A stretch of 6,592 nucleotides of DNA from a bacterium (GCA_025774405.1 JALGWB010000122.1:1-6592); one strand, 5' to 3'; shown: positions 1 to 6,438, counted from the first letter of the stretch. The notes: generated by a model not told the origin, from the letters alone. Numbers and translations are program-made.

Positions 1-323
1 AAGCCCACCAGTGCACCTACTATCAAGGGCACGAAAATGGCAATCCATACCGGCGCCTCAAACCAAATCAGCAGCACGGCTGCAACCACACCCGCCAGGC
101 TGGCAGTCATTCCCGCCGATATGTCGAATCCCTCGGCTGCAAGGCAGACACTTATCCCAAGGGTCATCACTAGTAAAATCGAACTGGAACACATCAAGTC
201 CCTGGCGTTGTCCCAAGTCAAGAATGCTGGATTTATTATAGTAAAAACTAGCGTCACCAGGGCTACTACGCCAAGCGTACTGTAGCGCAACATCAAGTAC
301 TGAAAGCTCCTGGACGTCTTCAT
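1..323 (-). CDS. RbsC-type sugar ABC transporter permease, N-terminal part (runs off left edge)
   Basis: This is the inner-membrane channel subunit of a ribose/simple-sugar-type ABC importer; about 107 residues are visible and the rest lies beyond position 1. The ATG at 323-321 gives MKTSRSFQYLML. An in-frame TGA lies two codons upstream, so this is the only ATG start. A GAGGAGAG SD overlaps the ATPase stop codon, about 11 nt before the start. Hydrophobic stretches at residues about 17-35, 48-63, 72-88 and 91-107 fit membrane segments. The segment EGFDISAGMTASLAGVVAA (64-82) corresponds to the conserved G-[IF]-D-[LI]-S-x-G motif of the BPD_transp_2 (RbsC/XylH/AraH) family. The 17-nt gap from the ATPase gene and the shared SD region imply co-transcription and probable translational coupling. 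Family assignment is firm. The substrate is inferred only from the operon. Confidence 0.9.
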   Translation of the reverse strand, partial: MKTSRSFQYLMLRYSTLGVVALVTLVFTIINPAFLTWDNARDLMCSSSILLVMTLGISVCLAAEGFDISAGMTASLAGVVAAVLLIWFEAPVWIAIFVPLIVGALVG

Positions 324-340
324 CTCAGCTCATACTCTCC

Positions 341-1894
341 TCATGATGTCTCAGCAGTCCTATGTATCCTGCTCTTTCCTCCCCCACTAGCATACAATAG
401 CAGTTGTTCTTCGTCTACTGCGTCAGCGTCAAATTCGGATACCACGTGTCCTTCGTACATGACAAGAATACGGTCGCTGATCCGCAGAACCTCCTCTAGC
501 TCTGCAGAACAATAGATCACACTGGCTCCCGCATCAGCCAGACCCGCAACGATTCTGAATATCTCCTCCTTGGCACCGACATCAACGCCTTTGGTTGGCT
601 CGTCAAATATAAACACCGAACCAGGACCGACTAGCCATTTACCGATGGAGACTTTCTGCTGGTTACCTCCGCTCAAGAATTTCACTTTCTGCTTCAGATC
701 CCGGCATATTATTCCCAAACGCTCGACTATGCCAGATGCAACCCGTCGCTCCTCTTTCGCCTGAATGAATCCAGCTTTGCAAAAGCGAGACAGGTTGGGA
801 AGTGTGATATTCTGAACAACCGGAAATTCGATAAATATGCCCTCCTGTCTGCGATCCTCCGGCACCAAGCAGATCCCGTGCTTCATGGCATCTGCTGGGC
901 TATTCAATCGGACTTGCTCGCCATTGACATAGACTCTGCCGCTTTCGGGTTTATCAGCTCCGAAGAGTATGCGAGCCACCTCTGTCTTGCCCGCACCGAC
1001 CAAACCTGCAACGCCTAAGATTTCACGTTCCCGCACCTCGAATGTGACATTATTTACCAATCGACCCCTCCTCAAGCCCTCAACATTCAGCACTACTGCG
1101 CTGTCCCTATCCGGTGGATGGGCACGAGGAATGCGCCTGAGGGCCGACCTCCTCCGATTTAGCATCATAAAGACAACTTCGTCGATGGAGCTATGATCAG
1201 GTCGCACAGTGCCAACCATCTTCCCATCACGCATTACGCTGATCCGATCGGCGATGTCAAAGACTTCAGGCATGCGATGAGAGATGTAAATTACGCACAG
1301 GTTAAACTTCTCAATCAGACCTCTGAGCAAAGCAAAGAGTTGATCCACTTCCCGCAAACTGAGGGACCCTGTAGGCTCATCTAGGATAAGGAATCTTGCA
1401 TTTGCAAAGAGTGCCTGAGCAATAACAACCTTTTGCCGCTGGTGGATACTCAGCCGGCTAACCGGGGTCCGTACCGAAATACCAAGTTTCACATCCTCTG
1501 CAACTTTTTCAGTATCGGAGTACATCTGACTCCAGTTTACTCTAACCGCCTTCTGTCTTGCCAAGCGGCTGAGGGCTATGTTCTCTGCTACCGTTAGATA
1601 AGGCACCAGGGCAGTATCTACCTCTTGAGGTGCAATAGCGATACCAAGGGCCTTAGCAGTAGATGGGCTATCGATGTGGACCTGCTGACCATTGATCATG
1701 ATCTGCCCTGAGTCGGCACGATAGACGCCAGAAAAGATCTTACATAAAGTGCTCTTTCCAGCACCATTGGCACCCACAATAGCATGAATTTCACCAGCGT
1801 ATGCATCAAAGTCAACATGATCAACAGCACGCACACCAGGAAAGTCCTTCACAATGCCCCTGGCTTCGAACCTAGATCTTGGAATCCCAGTCAA
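341..1894 (-). CDS. RbsA/MglA-type sugar ABC transporter ATPase, two fused nucleotide-binding domains, TTG start
   Basis: This is the cytoplasmic ATPase that drives the importer, 517 aa, a normal length for RbsA/XylG/MglA. In domain 1, Walker A is GANGAGKST (41-49), the Q-loop Gln is residue 90, the signature region is LSIHQRQ (148-154), Walker B is LILDEPT (169-175) and the switch His is 206. In domain 2, Walker A is GLVGAGKTE (297-305), VPEDRRQEG is at 344-352, the signature is LSGGNQQK (407-414), and Walker B is FIFDEPTKGVDVG (428-440). CSAELEEV (462-469) stands where a switch His would be, as is usual for the second domain of this family. I chose the TTG at 1894 because AGGAGG lies 6 nt upstream (1906-1901) and homology begins directly after it. 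The frame stays open to 1966, but that stretch lies in an intergenic hairpin and reads as non-homologous sequence. The gene follows the binding protein by 75 nt and is followed by the permease. It could serve any simple sugar of this family. Confidence 0.93.
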   Translation of the reverse strand: MTGIPRSRFEARGIVKDFPGVRAVDHVDFDAYAGEIHAIVGANGAGKSTLCKIFSGVYRADSGQIMINGQQVHIDSPSTAKALGIAIAPQEVDTALVPYLTVAENIALSRLARQKAVRVNWSQMYSDTEKVAEDVKLGISVRTPVSRLSIHQRQKVVIAQALFANARFLILDEPTGSLSLREVDQLFALLRGLIEKFNLCVIYISHRMPEVFDIADRISVMRDGKMVGTVRPDHSSIDEVVFMMLNRRRSALRRIPRAHPPDRDSAVVLNVEGLRRGRLVNNVTFEVREREILGVAGLVGAGKTEVARILFGADKPESGRVYVNGEQVRLNSPADAMKHGICLVPEDRRQEGIFIEFPVVQNITLPNLSRFCKAGFIQAKEERRVASGIVERLGIICRDLKQKVKFLSGGNQQKVSIGKWLVGPGSVFIFDEPTKGVDVGAKEEIFRIVAGLADAGASVIYCSAELEEVLRISDRILVMYEGHVVSEFDADAVDEEQLLLYASGGGKSRIHRTAETS

Positions 1895-1900
1895 AGTATG

Positions 1901-1906
1901 CCTCCT
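1901..1906 (-). promoter_or_regulatory. Start-deciding Shine-Dalgarno AGGAGG for the ATPase gene
   Basis: On the minus strand AGGAGG is followed by six bases (CATACT) and then TTG at 1894. This fixes a non-ATG start. The upstream in-frame starts at 1966 (TTG) and 1957 (ATG) have no SD, and the ATG at 1957 lies inside the hairpin arm. Confidence 0.8.
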
Positions 1907-1926
1907 GTGCTTCCGTAGTCCTGTCC

Positions 1927-1963
1927 ACTTGTATGGGGGAAGGCAAACTTCCCCCATACAAGT
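1927..1963 (-). repeat. Perfect 16-bp inverted repeat (hairpin) in the operon, 5-nt loop
   Basis: The arms ACTTGTATGGGGGAAG (1927-1942) and CTTCCCCCATACAAGT (1948-1963) are perfectly complementary around a 5-nt loop (1943-1947). In the transcript it starts six bases after the TAA of the binding-protein gene and ends 20 nt before the ATPase SD. Neither side has a U-run, so it does not look like a rho-independent terminator. Its position resembles the stems after maltose-type binding-protein genes that protect the upstream message from 3' exonucleases and give more binding protein than transporter. That role is inferred; a protein-binding operator or a small repeat element is also possible. Confidence 0.85.
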
Positions 1964-1969
1964 CAAAAC

Positions 1970-4081
1970 TTACTGCGACTGGATCTTGTTATACAAGGCT
2001 ACCAAGAATGGCGACCAAGCTTCGGCACGGGATACTGGGTGAGGAACTTCCCCCTTGGGAATCTGGCGGGCCTGTTCCTGTGTAAGAGCATAGGCTGGGA
2101 TGCGGATATATCGGGGAACCGGCTGGTTATAGCAGGCAGCAATTAAGGCCAGTATCGCTGTGCGGCCAATCTCCGACGCGTCGGAAGCAGCCGTTAGCTT
2201 CCATGGACTCCCAGGAGCAGCCATGCGCTGTACGTCCTCAGAACTGCAGTCAACGCTATAGAGGGGGATATCAGTACGGCCCATAGCCATCAAGGCCTCG
2301 TGGACACCTATGGCCATTCCATCAAAGGTCACCCAGAAGGCCTTGATGTCGGGATTGGCTCGCAAGGCAGCTTGAGTCTTGTCCATAGTATCGGCAGCAA
2401 AGTCTTTGGCATAATCGCCAAACTCAATGGTCTCCATTTCGGTATATGTTTCAAGCATCATGCGCAAAACGCGGACCCTATTGCCTAGAGGGATTGACCC
2501 ACCAATCCAGACAATGCCAAACTTGCCTCTACTGCCGACATCGCTGATCATACGCCTGATGCCCAGAAAGGCGTGACCATAATCATCCTGAGCGATTTCG
2601 CAGGATACACCCTCGACGTTAGGCTGCGGATTGTCAAAGGTAACGACCTTGATTCCCTTCTCCACAGCCCTCCTTATTACCGGTTCCATAGCTTCAGTAG
2701 ATCCATGGTCCACAAAGATGCCGTCGACGCCCTTTTCGATCATGGCTTCCATATCAGACACATGTTTGGCATAGTCACCGTTGGCGTCGCTTGCCACAAG
2801 CGTGACGTTGAACATTTTAGCTATCTCATCAGCGCCGGATCGGAGGAGTTCATTGTGCTCATAACCAGTCCTATGGTGAACGCAACCGAGGACCAACGGT
2901 TTGATCTCAAAGTCCGACGGCAACTCAGCGGGCTTGGGCAGCTTGGGTTCACCGCCAGCAATGATATCTTGACTCAGTGCCTCCACCGCTGCTTTGGCCT
3001 GCGCTGCGCCTTCGGGGTCATTCTTCTCATACAACTCCCACACATAATCGTTCCAGCCTATGTCAGTAATTGTTGATTCTGGAAGTCCTCCCGAACTTAT
3101 TCCGCGGGCTTCCTCCTTGGTAAGCAAGTTGGCTGTTATGAAGCCGTAGTACGGCGTGTCCAAGCCATGTGCTGCCGAGATCAGGAAACGCACGGCTACA
3201 CGGCCTGCTTCCCTACGGTCTGGATAAGTCATATGCTTCCACAGGTTATCAGCAGCCAGACTGCTGACAGCGTCGGGGGTAATATTGTCACTCGCACAAT
3301 AGACGGGAACGCTAAGCCCCAATTCCTCCAGGCCTTTCAGAACTCCCGGGACAAACTCAGCCGAGGTGCACCACAATGCCTTGACATCCTTGTTACGTCC
3401 GACGGCATTCATAGTCTTCCGTGCAATGGTTGCTTCGTCATCCCCCTCCGCGCCATTTTCGAACGTCACAACATTCGGATACCAGTCTTGCATGAGCCGC
3501 ACAACGCGAGCACGAAGCATAATGGGCTTTGACCCTGTGGGTCCTATGACACCGAGCTTACCCTTGCCGCCCATAACCTTCAAGATCACTTCCTTCAGAG
3601 ACTGGTAAGCCAGGTCATAGTCATCCAGAATGACTTGAGCAGTGACAATGTCCTCAACACGAGGATAGGGGATGCTACCCACCGTCACAACCTGGATGCC
3701 ATTCCCCACAGCCTTCTTTATCACGGGTTCCATGTCTACACAGGCGCTGTGATTGACCAGGATGCCATGCACCCCTTTATCAATAAAGCTTTGCATCTCC
3801 GATAAGGTTTTGTCAAGGTCACCAGCAGCCACGCTCTCCAAAACATCAACCCCCAGCGCTTCTGCCATCTCCGTGATACCGGCCTTCAGGAGCTCATCAT
3901 CCTCATAGTACACTACTCCAAAGGTTGGGCGCTCGTATGACGGTTTGGGAGTGACAGCAGCCTTGGTCGGCACCTCCGTCGGTGCTGGCTTGGGTGTCGG
4001 AGTAGGCTGCGGTCCGCAGGATGACAGCAACAATACTACCAACACCAGAAAGCTCAAAAACGTTCTCTTTTTAGGACTCAT
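1970..4081 (-). CDS. Lipoprotein with two tandem periplasmic sugar-binding domains (duplicated RbsB-like)
   Basis: This is the extracytoplasmic ligand-capture subunit of the importer, 703 aa, about twice the usual length of an RbsB-type protein. The N-terminus has MSPKKR, a hydrophobic core, and the lipobox LSSC with lipidated Cys22. A Pro/Thr-rich linker (about 24-48) follows. Domain 1 spans about 53-350 and domain 2 about 394-697, both Peripla_BP_4-like. The duplication is visible throughout: FIDKGVHGILVNH (99-111) pairs with MIEKGVDGIFVDH (447-459), DMEPVIKKAV (116-125) with AMEPVIRRAV (464-473), DVKALW (232-237) with DIKAFW (578-583), and LLTKEEARGISSGGLP (319-334) with ALTQEQARQIPKGEVP (665-680). 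Domain 2 keeps the family-type TFDN (Asp483), FDGMAIG (Asp587) and Asp611. Domain 1 has TVGS and SAEFVPG at the first two positions. I chose the ATG at 4081 because AGGAG lies 7 nt upstream and the signal peptide starts there; the TTG at 4135 would add 18 charged residues. It probably shares a transcript with mtnK, 152 nt upstream, perhaps with its own weak promoter. The ligand is not identifiable from sequence alone. Confidence 0.93.
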   Translation of the reverse strand: MSPKKRTFLSFLVLVVLLLSSCGPQPTPTPKPAPTEVPTKAAVTPKPSYERPTFGVVYYEDDELLKAGITEMAEALGVDVLESVAAGDLDKTLSEMQSFIDKGVHGILVNHSACVDMEPVIKKAVGNGIQVVTVGSIPYPRVEDIVTAQVILDDYDLAYQSLKEVILKVMGGKGKLGVIGPTGSKPIMLRARVVRLMQDWYPNVVTFENGAEGDDEATIARKTMNAVGRNKDVKALWCTSAEFVPGVLKGLEELGLSVPVYCASDNITPDAVSSLAADNLWKHMTYPDRREAGRVAVRFLISAAHGLDTPYYGFITANLLTKEEARGISSGGLPESTITDIGWNDYVWELYEKNDPEGAAQAKAAVEALSQDIIAGGEPKLPKPAELPSDFEIKPLVLGCVHHRTGYEHNELLRSGADEIAKMFNVTLVASDANGDYAKHVSDMEAMIEKGVDGIFVDHGSTEAMEPVIRRAVEKGIKVVTFDNPQPNVEGVSCEIAQDDYGHAFLGIRRMISDVGSRGKFGIVWIGGSIPLGNRVRVLRMMLETYTEMETIEFGDYAKDFAADTMDKTQAALRANPDIKAFWVTFDGMAIGVHEALMAMGRTDIPLYSVDCSSEDVQRMAAPGSPWKLTAASDASEIGRTAILALIAACYNQPVPRYIRIPAYALTQEQARQIPKGEVPHPVSRAEAWSPFLVALYNKIQSQ

Positions 4082-4112
4082 CTTTGTTCTCCTTTCTCTT
4101 TCCCCTGGTTTT

Positions 4113-4142
4113 TCTTTAGCCTCTCCATTGGACAAATGTCAA
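4113..4142 (-). promoter_or_regulatory. Weak internal promoter candidate for the transporter genes
   Basis: On the minus strand TTGACA (4142-4137) is a perfect -35 match, followed after 18 bases by TAAAGA (4118-4113), a poor -10. It would start transcription about 25-30 nt before the binding-protein ATG and bypass the orphan SD. The spacing is acceptable but the -10 is weak, so this may be chance. Confidence 0.3.
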
Positions 4143-4179
4143 CCGTAACATCACACCCATTTTATGTTTGTCTCCACTT

Positions 4180-4188
4180 CACCTCCTT
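4180..4188 (-). promoter_or_regulatory. Orphan perfect anti-SD match upstream of the binding-protein gene
   Basis: AAGGAGGTG on the minus strand complements nine bases of the typical 16S rRNA 3' end, yet no substantial gene starts after it. A GTG four bases after its GGAGG core (4177) opens an eight-codon frame ending in TGA. An ATG at 4160 opens a 14-codon frame but is about 21 nt away. The binding-protein start is about 100 nt downstream and has its own SD. It could be a leader-peptide site, the remnant of a lost gene, or coincidence. Confidence 0.4.
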
Positions 4189-4233
4189 CCCATCAACAGT
4201 GGATTCTGGGTTACCCTAAAACGGCAACTGTTC

Positions 4234-5490
4234 CTAGCACTTCCCATACGACGATACTTTGGCAAATGGATACAAAGGTTGCGATGTGCGGACAATATGC
4301 AGGACGTCTTCAATATCATTAACGTCCTCACGCTCCATAATCAGACGCTGACCAATCTGCAGACCCAAGCTCATGGCTCGTGCTTGCTCATGCGCATCTT
4401 CAATGCCATCCATGTCCTCAGAGCGAGCTGCGCTTATGATTCGGCGTATGATCTTGCACCCACCAAATCCCGCAGTATCGCGCAATAAGCCAAGCATGAA
4501 TCTACGATGGAAGGACATTGGGATTGTCTCTTGTCTTTCCTGCAACCACATGGTTTCAAATTCCTGGGCAAAGATCTTCCAGGTATCCCGAACGAGGTCC
4601 AGCAAGTAGTTCTGATAACTGGCACGTTCCTCAGGGTCGGCGATGCGAACCTCCTGGGCTGCATAGTTCAGAATGTACCCCCCCAGGAGCAAGCCAATAT
4701 CGAAGCCCATAGGCCCATAGAAGGCGAACTCAGGGTCTATAACCCGTGTATCATTCTGGTTCACCATGACACTGCCAGTGTGCAAGTCACCGTGAAGAAG
4801 CGCCTGTGCTTTGGTCATGAAATCGTACTTGAGTTCCATTACGTGCATCTTGAGTTCTTGGTCATCTCGCATGGCAAAGACCAAAGGATCCAGGAAGCGA
4901 TTCCATCTATTCATCTCGTCGTCCAAATAGGCACGGGTGAAGATGGCCCTCTCAGTCACTTGGCACAATTCGGGGTTAATGAAGCGTTTGACTTCCCGTT
5001 TTTTCTCCAGGCTGCTTAGATGAAAATCGCTGGTGGAGTAAAGCATTGTTGCCAGAAAGTGCCCCATATCTTGAGCCAGTTTAGGGTAGCGTTCCCGTGC
5101 GATAAGACCTTTGCGCAGCACAATATGCTGATTCAGATTCTCCATGATGACGAGAGCAAGTTGCTCGTCATAGGCATAGAAGTGGGGAATAAATTCAGGG
5201 CAAAGGTTGCTGCAGACCTCGTAATAGAGGGCTTCGAAGAGCATACGCTTCGGGGTAAGTTTATAATCGCGATAGCGGCGGACGTAGGGTGGAGCCTGCT
5301 TAATCAGAATCGCCCGCGAAGGGTCACGGCTGGCCCAGACAGAAAAAATCAGGTTGAGGTTGCCATCGCCGATTTCCTTACAGGTTAGAGGCTCATCCTT
5401 TGCAAAAAGCTCCTTAAGGCTGGGGTGATTCCTGGCATACTCTACAGCGGTAGCCTCATTGAGAATCTCGTACTCGCATTTGCTGTCCAT
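4234..5490 (-). CDS. mtnK: S-methyl-5-thioribose kinase (MtnK) homologue
   Basis: MtnK (EC 2.7.1.100) uses ATP to phosphorylate S-methyl-5-thioribose at C1 in the cytoplasm, the step that feeds MTR into methionine salvage before the MtnA isomerase; some homologues are implicated in 5-deoxyribose disposal. This 418-aa protein is slightly longer than the roughly 400-aa Bacillus enzyme. It has the aminoglycoside-phosphotransferase/choline-kinase-like fold. Visible motifs are the nucleotide loop IGDGNLN (40-46), IKQAPPY with the ATP-binding Lys64 (63-69), hinge MENL (116-119), NPELCQVTERAIFT (172-185), catalytic HGDLHTGS (233-240, Asp235), metal-binding IDPEFAFYGPMGFD (251-264, Asp252 and Glu254), and GFGGCKIIRR with the family's arginine pair (349-350). 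All key residues are present and the frame is intact. The ATG at 5490 has GGGGGAG six bases upstream. The gene lies 104 nt after the regulator and 152 nt before the binding protein. The family call is strong. The true substrate could be another 5-modified ribose, because the rest of the salvage pathway is not in view. Confidence 0.92.
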   Translation of the reverse strand: MDSKCEYEILNEATAVEYARNHPSLKELFAKDEPLTCKEIGDGNLNLIFSVWASRDPSRAILIKQAPPYVRRYRDYKLTPKRMLFEALYYEVCSNLCPEFIPHFYAYDEQLALVIMENLNQHIVLRKGLIARERYPKLAQDMGHFLATMLYSTSDFHLSSLEKKREVKRFINPELCQVTERAIFTRAYLDDEMNRWNRFLDPLVFAMRDDQELKMHVMELKYDFMTKAQALLHGDLHTGSVMVNQNDTRVIDPEFAFYGPMGFDIGLLLGGYILNYAAQEVRIADPEERASYQNYLLDLVRDTWKIFAQEFETMWLQERQETIPMSFHRRFMLGLLRDTAGFGGCKIIRRIISAARSEDMDGIEDAHEQARAMSLGLQIGQRLIMEREDVNDIEDVLHIVRTSQPLYPFAKVSSYGKC

Positions 5491-5594
5491 TTACCGCTCC
5501 CCCTTGAGAATTACTTGGTAATGCCTCATTTCGCTTGCACTGGATTATCTTTCAAACTGCTGGTTCTGCCGGACAGACTTCAAGAACTAGGCGC
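5491..5594 (-). other. Regulator to mtnK intergenic region
   Basis: This 104-nt gap contains the mtnK SD (GGGGGAG) at its end and a small dyad ATTAC-TTG-GTAAT (5510-5522) just before it. I saw no terminator and no convincing promoter, so mtnK is probably read from the promoter upstream of the regulator. The gap appears too short for, and does not resemble, an S-box (SAM-I) riboswitch like the one that controls mtnK in Bacillus. Confidence 0.6.
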
Positions 5595-6326
5595 TCAGCG
5601 AGAAAGCACCACGGTAAAGCTAAAGACATCAGCGCGAGACCAACCTTCTACATAATCCACAGGTGTGCCATCGTCGGCAAAGGTAACCCTCTCAGCATAG
5701 ATAAGCGGAGCTTGCTCCTTCACCTCGAGCAACCGGGCCTGAACCTGGTCAGCCCACCGAATCTCGGTCTTTTGAACAGCACGTTTCAATCTGAAGCCGT
5801 AGCTCTCCAAAAGCTGAAACAGAGATTGGCAAGACGCAAGGTCTTCCCGCAGTAACTGAGGACAAAGCTTCTGCGGTACGTATGAGCAAAGAATAGAAAC
5901 CGGCTGGCCATCTGCTAATCTTAACCTCTCAAAACGGATTACTGAGTCGCCTTCTTGCAAGGCCAGGTATTGTGCCACCTTCGATGTCGCCGGGCGCACT
6001 TCGAGGCTCAGGATTTGCATTCCGGGCTCCAGACCCATTCGTAGGATCTGTTCATAGGAACTGAGCAACCTAGTATAATCACGCTCAATTCGCAGTTGGG
6101 CCACAAAAGTTCCTGTCCCGTGCTGCCGATAGAGCAAGCCTTCATCAACAAGACAAGCAATCGCCCGCCTGACTGTCATGCGACTCACATGGTAGTGCTT
6201 AGCAAGCTCGTTTTCCGAGGGAAGTTTTTGCCCAGGTTTAAGCACATGTTTGGAGATCTGCTCACGCAAACGCTCCCTAATCTGAACATAACGAGGTATG
6301 TCTTGGATTTCAGATAACAAGTTCAT
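5595..6326 (-). CDS. GntR-family transcriptional regulator, HutC subfamily (wHTH + UTRA)
   Basis: This cytoplasmic DNA-binding regulator, probably a repressor released by a small ligand, is 243 aa, the usual length for the subfamily. The N-terminal winged helix (about 11-75) has PRYVQIRERLREQI, the recognition-region sequence LPSENELAKHYHVSRMTVRR (35-54) and the wing GTGTFV (70-75). A UTRA effector domain follows (about 95-238), with LREDLASCQSLFQLLESYG (159-177) and the closing segment GTPVDYVEGWSRADVFSFTV (220-239). I chose the ATG at 6326 because GGAGGG lies 9 nt upstream; the frame is open to an ATG at 6422, but that would run through the predicted operators and add 32 non-homologous residues. 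It is the first gene of the leftward set. Candidate operators lie just upstream in its own leader, so autoregulation is likely. Its effector is probably the imported sugar or the MtnK product, by inference from context. Confidence 0.93.
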   Translation of the reverse strand: MNLLSEIQDIPRYVQIRERLREQISKHVLKPGQKLPSENELAKHYHVSRMTVRRAIACLVDEGLLYRQHGTGTFVAQLRIERDYTRLLSSYEQILRMGLEPGMQILSLEVRPATSKVAQYLALQEGDSVIRFERLRLADGQPVSILCSYVPQKLCPQLLREDLASCQSLFQLLESYGFRLKRAVQKTEIRWADQVQARLLEVKEQAPLIYAERVTFADDGTPVDYVEGWSRADVFSFTVVLSR

Positions 6327-6390
6327 AGACTCAATCCCTCCAAAGCAGCCCCTACTCTGCACAGCAGGACCGCTTTTCACCAATGCGTCG

Positions 6391-6438
6391 GTATAGACAA
6401 CTACATGATTAGACGCATACATGTATAGACATCTCTAT
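6391..6438. promoter_or_regulatory. Three tandem 16-bp units with HutC-type operator cores
   Basis: Consecutive units are gtatagacaactacat (6391-6406), gattagacgcatacat (6407-6422) and gtatagacatctctat (6423-6438). Units 1 and 3 match at 13 of 16 positions; units 1 and 2 at 11 of 16. Cores GTATAGAC at 6391-6398 and 6423-6430 fit GTnTAnAC, the half-palindromic operator pattern known for HutC-type GntR regulators; the middle unit has the degenerate GATTAGAC. The rightmost core lies inside the larger dyad ATGTATAGACAT (6421-6432). The core-to-core distance of 32 bp is about three helical turns. They sit at and just downstream of the predicted transcription start, a position suited to repression. 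Confidence 0.7.

Larger units (their letters stand above)
1895..1969 (-). other. Intercistronic region between binding-protein and ATPase genes
   Basis: This 75-nt gap contains the 16-bp-stem hairpin described separately, then a short unpaired stretch and the AGGAGG SD (1906-1901) of the ATPase gene. No promoter-like hexamer pair was recognised in it. A longer ATPase reading frame crosses the gap (from a TTG at 1966), but without an SD, so I treat the gap as non-coding. Confidence 0.75.
4082..4233 (-). other. mtnK to binding-protein intergenic region (leader)
   Basis: These 152 nt hold, in transcription order, an imperfect long-range dyad (ACTGTT at 4227-4232 with AACAGT at 4195-4200) and a full anti-SD match AAGGAGGTG (4188-4180) far from the binding-protein start. 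A weak promoter candidate and a purine-rich leader follow, ending in the AGGAG used by the binding-protein ATG. Mini-frames of 8 codons (GTG at 4177) and 14 codons (ATG at 4160) follow the orphan SD, but nothing shows that they are translated. No T-run terminator is present, so read-through from mtnK is expected. Confidence 0.6.

Noticed and set aside
1927..1963. Hairpin as a rho-independent terminator
   Set aside because: No T-run follows on either strand, and the downstream ATPase and permease genes belong to the same transporter, so full termination here would make little sense.
2573..3076. Long plus-strand open frame (167 codons) and several other plus-strand frames in the 11-5855 region
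   Set aside because: They lie antisense to well-supported minus-strand genes with clear family motifs, show no recognisable domains and lack convincing SD sequences.
3734..3741. GTCTACAC in the binding-protein gene as another HutC-type operator
   Set aside because: It fits GTnTAnAC but lies deep inside coding sequence without a larger dyad; such short matches arise by chance.
4082..4135. N-terminal extension of the binding protein to a TTG at 4135
   Set aside because: It would put 18 mostly charged residues before the lipoprotein signal peptide. The ATG at 4081 has AGGAG seven bases upstream.
4131..4140. Small palindrome GACA-AA-TGTC overlapping the weak internal promoter
   Set aside because: Only four base pairs per arm, with no second copy noticed; not enough to call an operator.
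4195..4232. Dyad AACAGT...ACTGTT downstream of mtnK as a terminator
   Set aside because: The arms are only 6 bp with 26 bp between them and no T-run; too weak to call.
5491..5594. SAM-I (S-box) riboswitch upstream of mtnK, as in Bacillus
   Set aside because: The gap is only 104 nt and I could not recognise S-box pairing elements or a terminator. The leader before the regulator likewise holds operator repeats rather than an aptamer.
6327..6422. N-terminal extension of the GntR regulator to an ATG at 6422
   Set aside because: It would cover operator-like repeats, adds 32 residues not typical of the family, and the ATG at 6326 has a good SD (GGAGGG, 9 nt).
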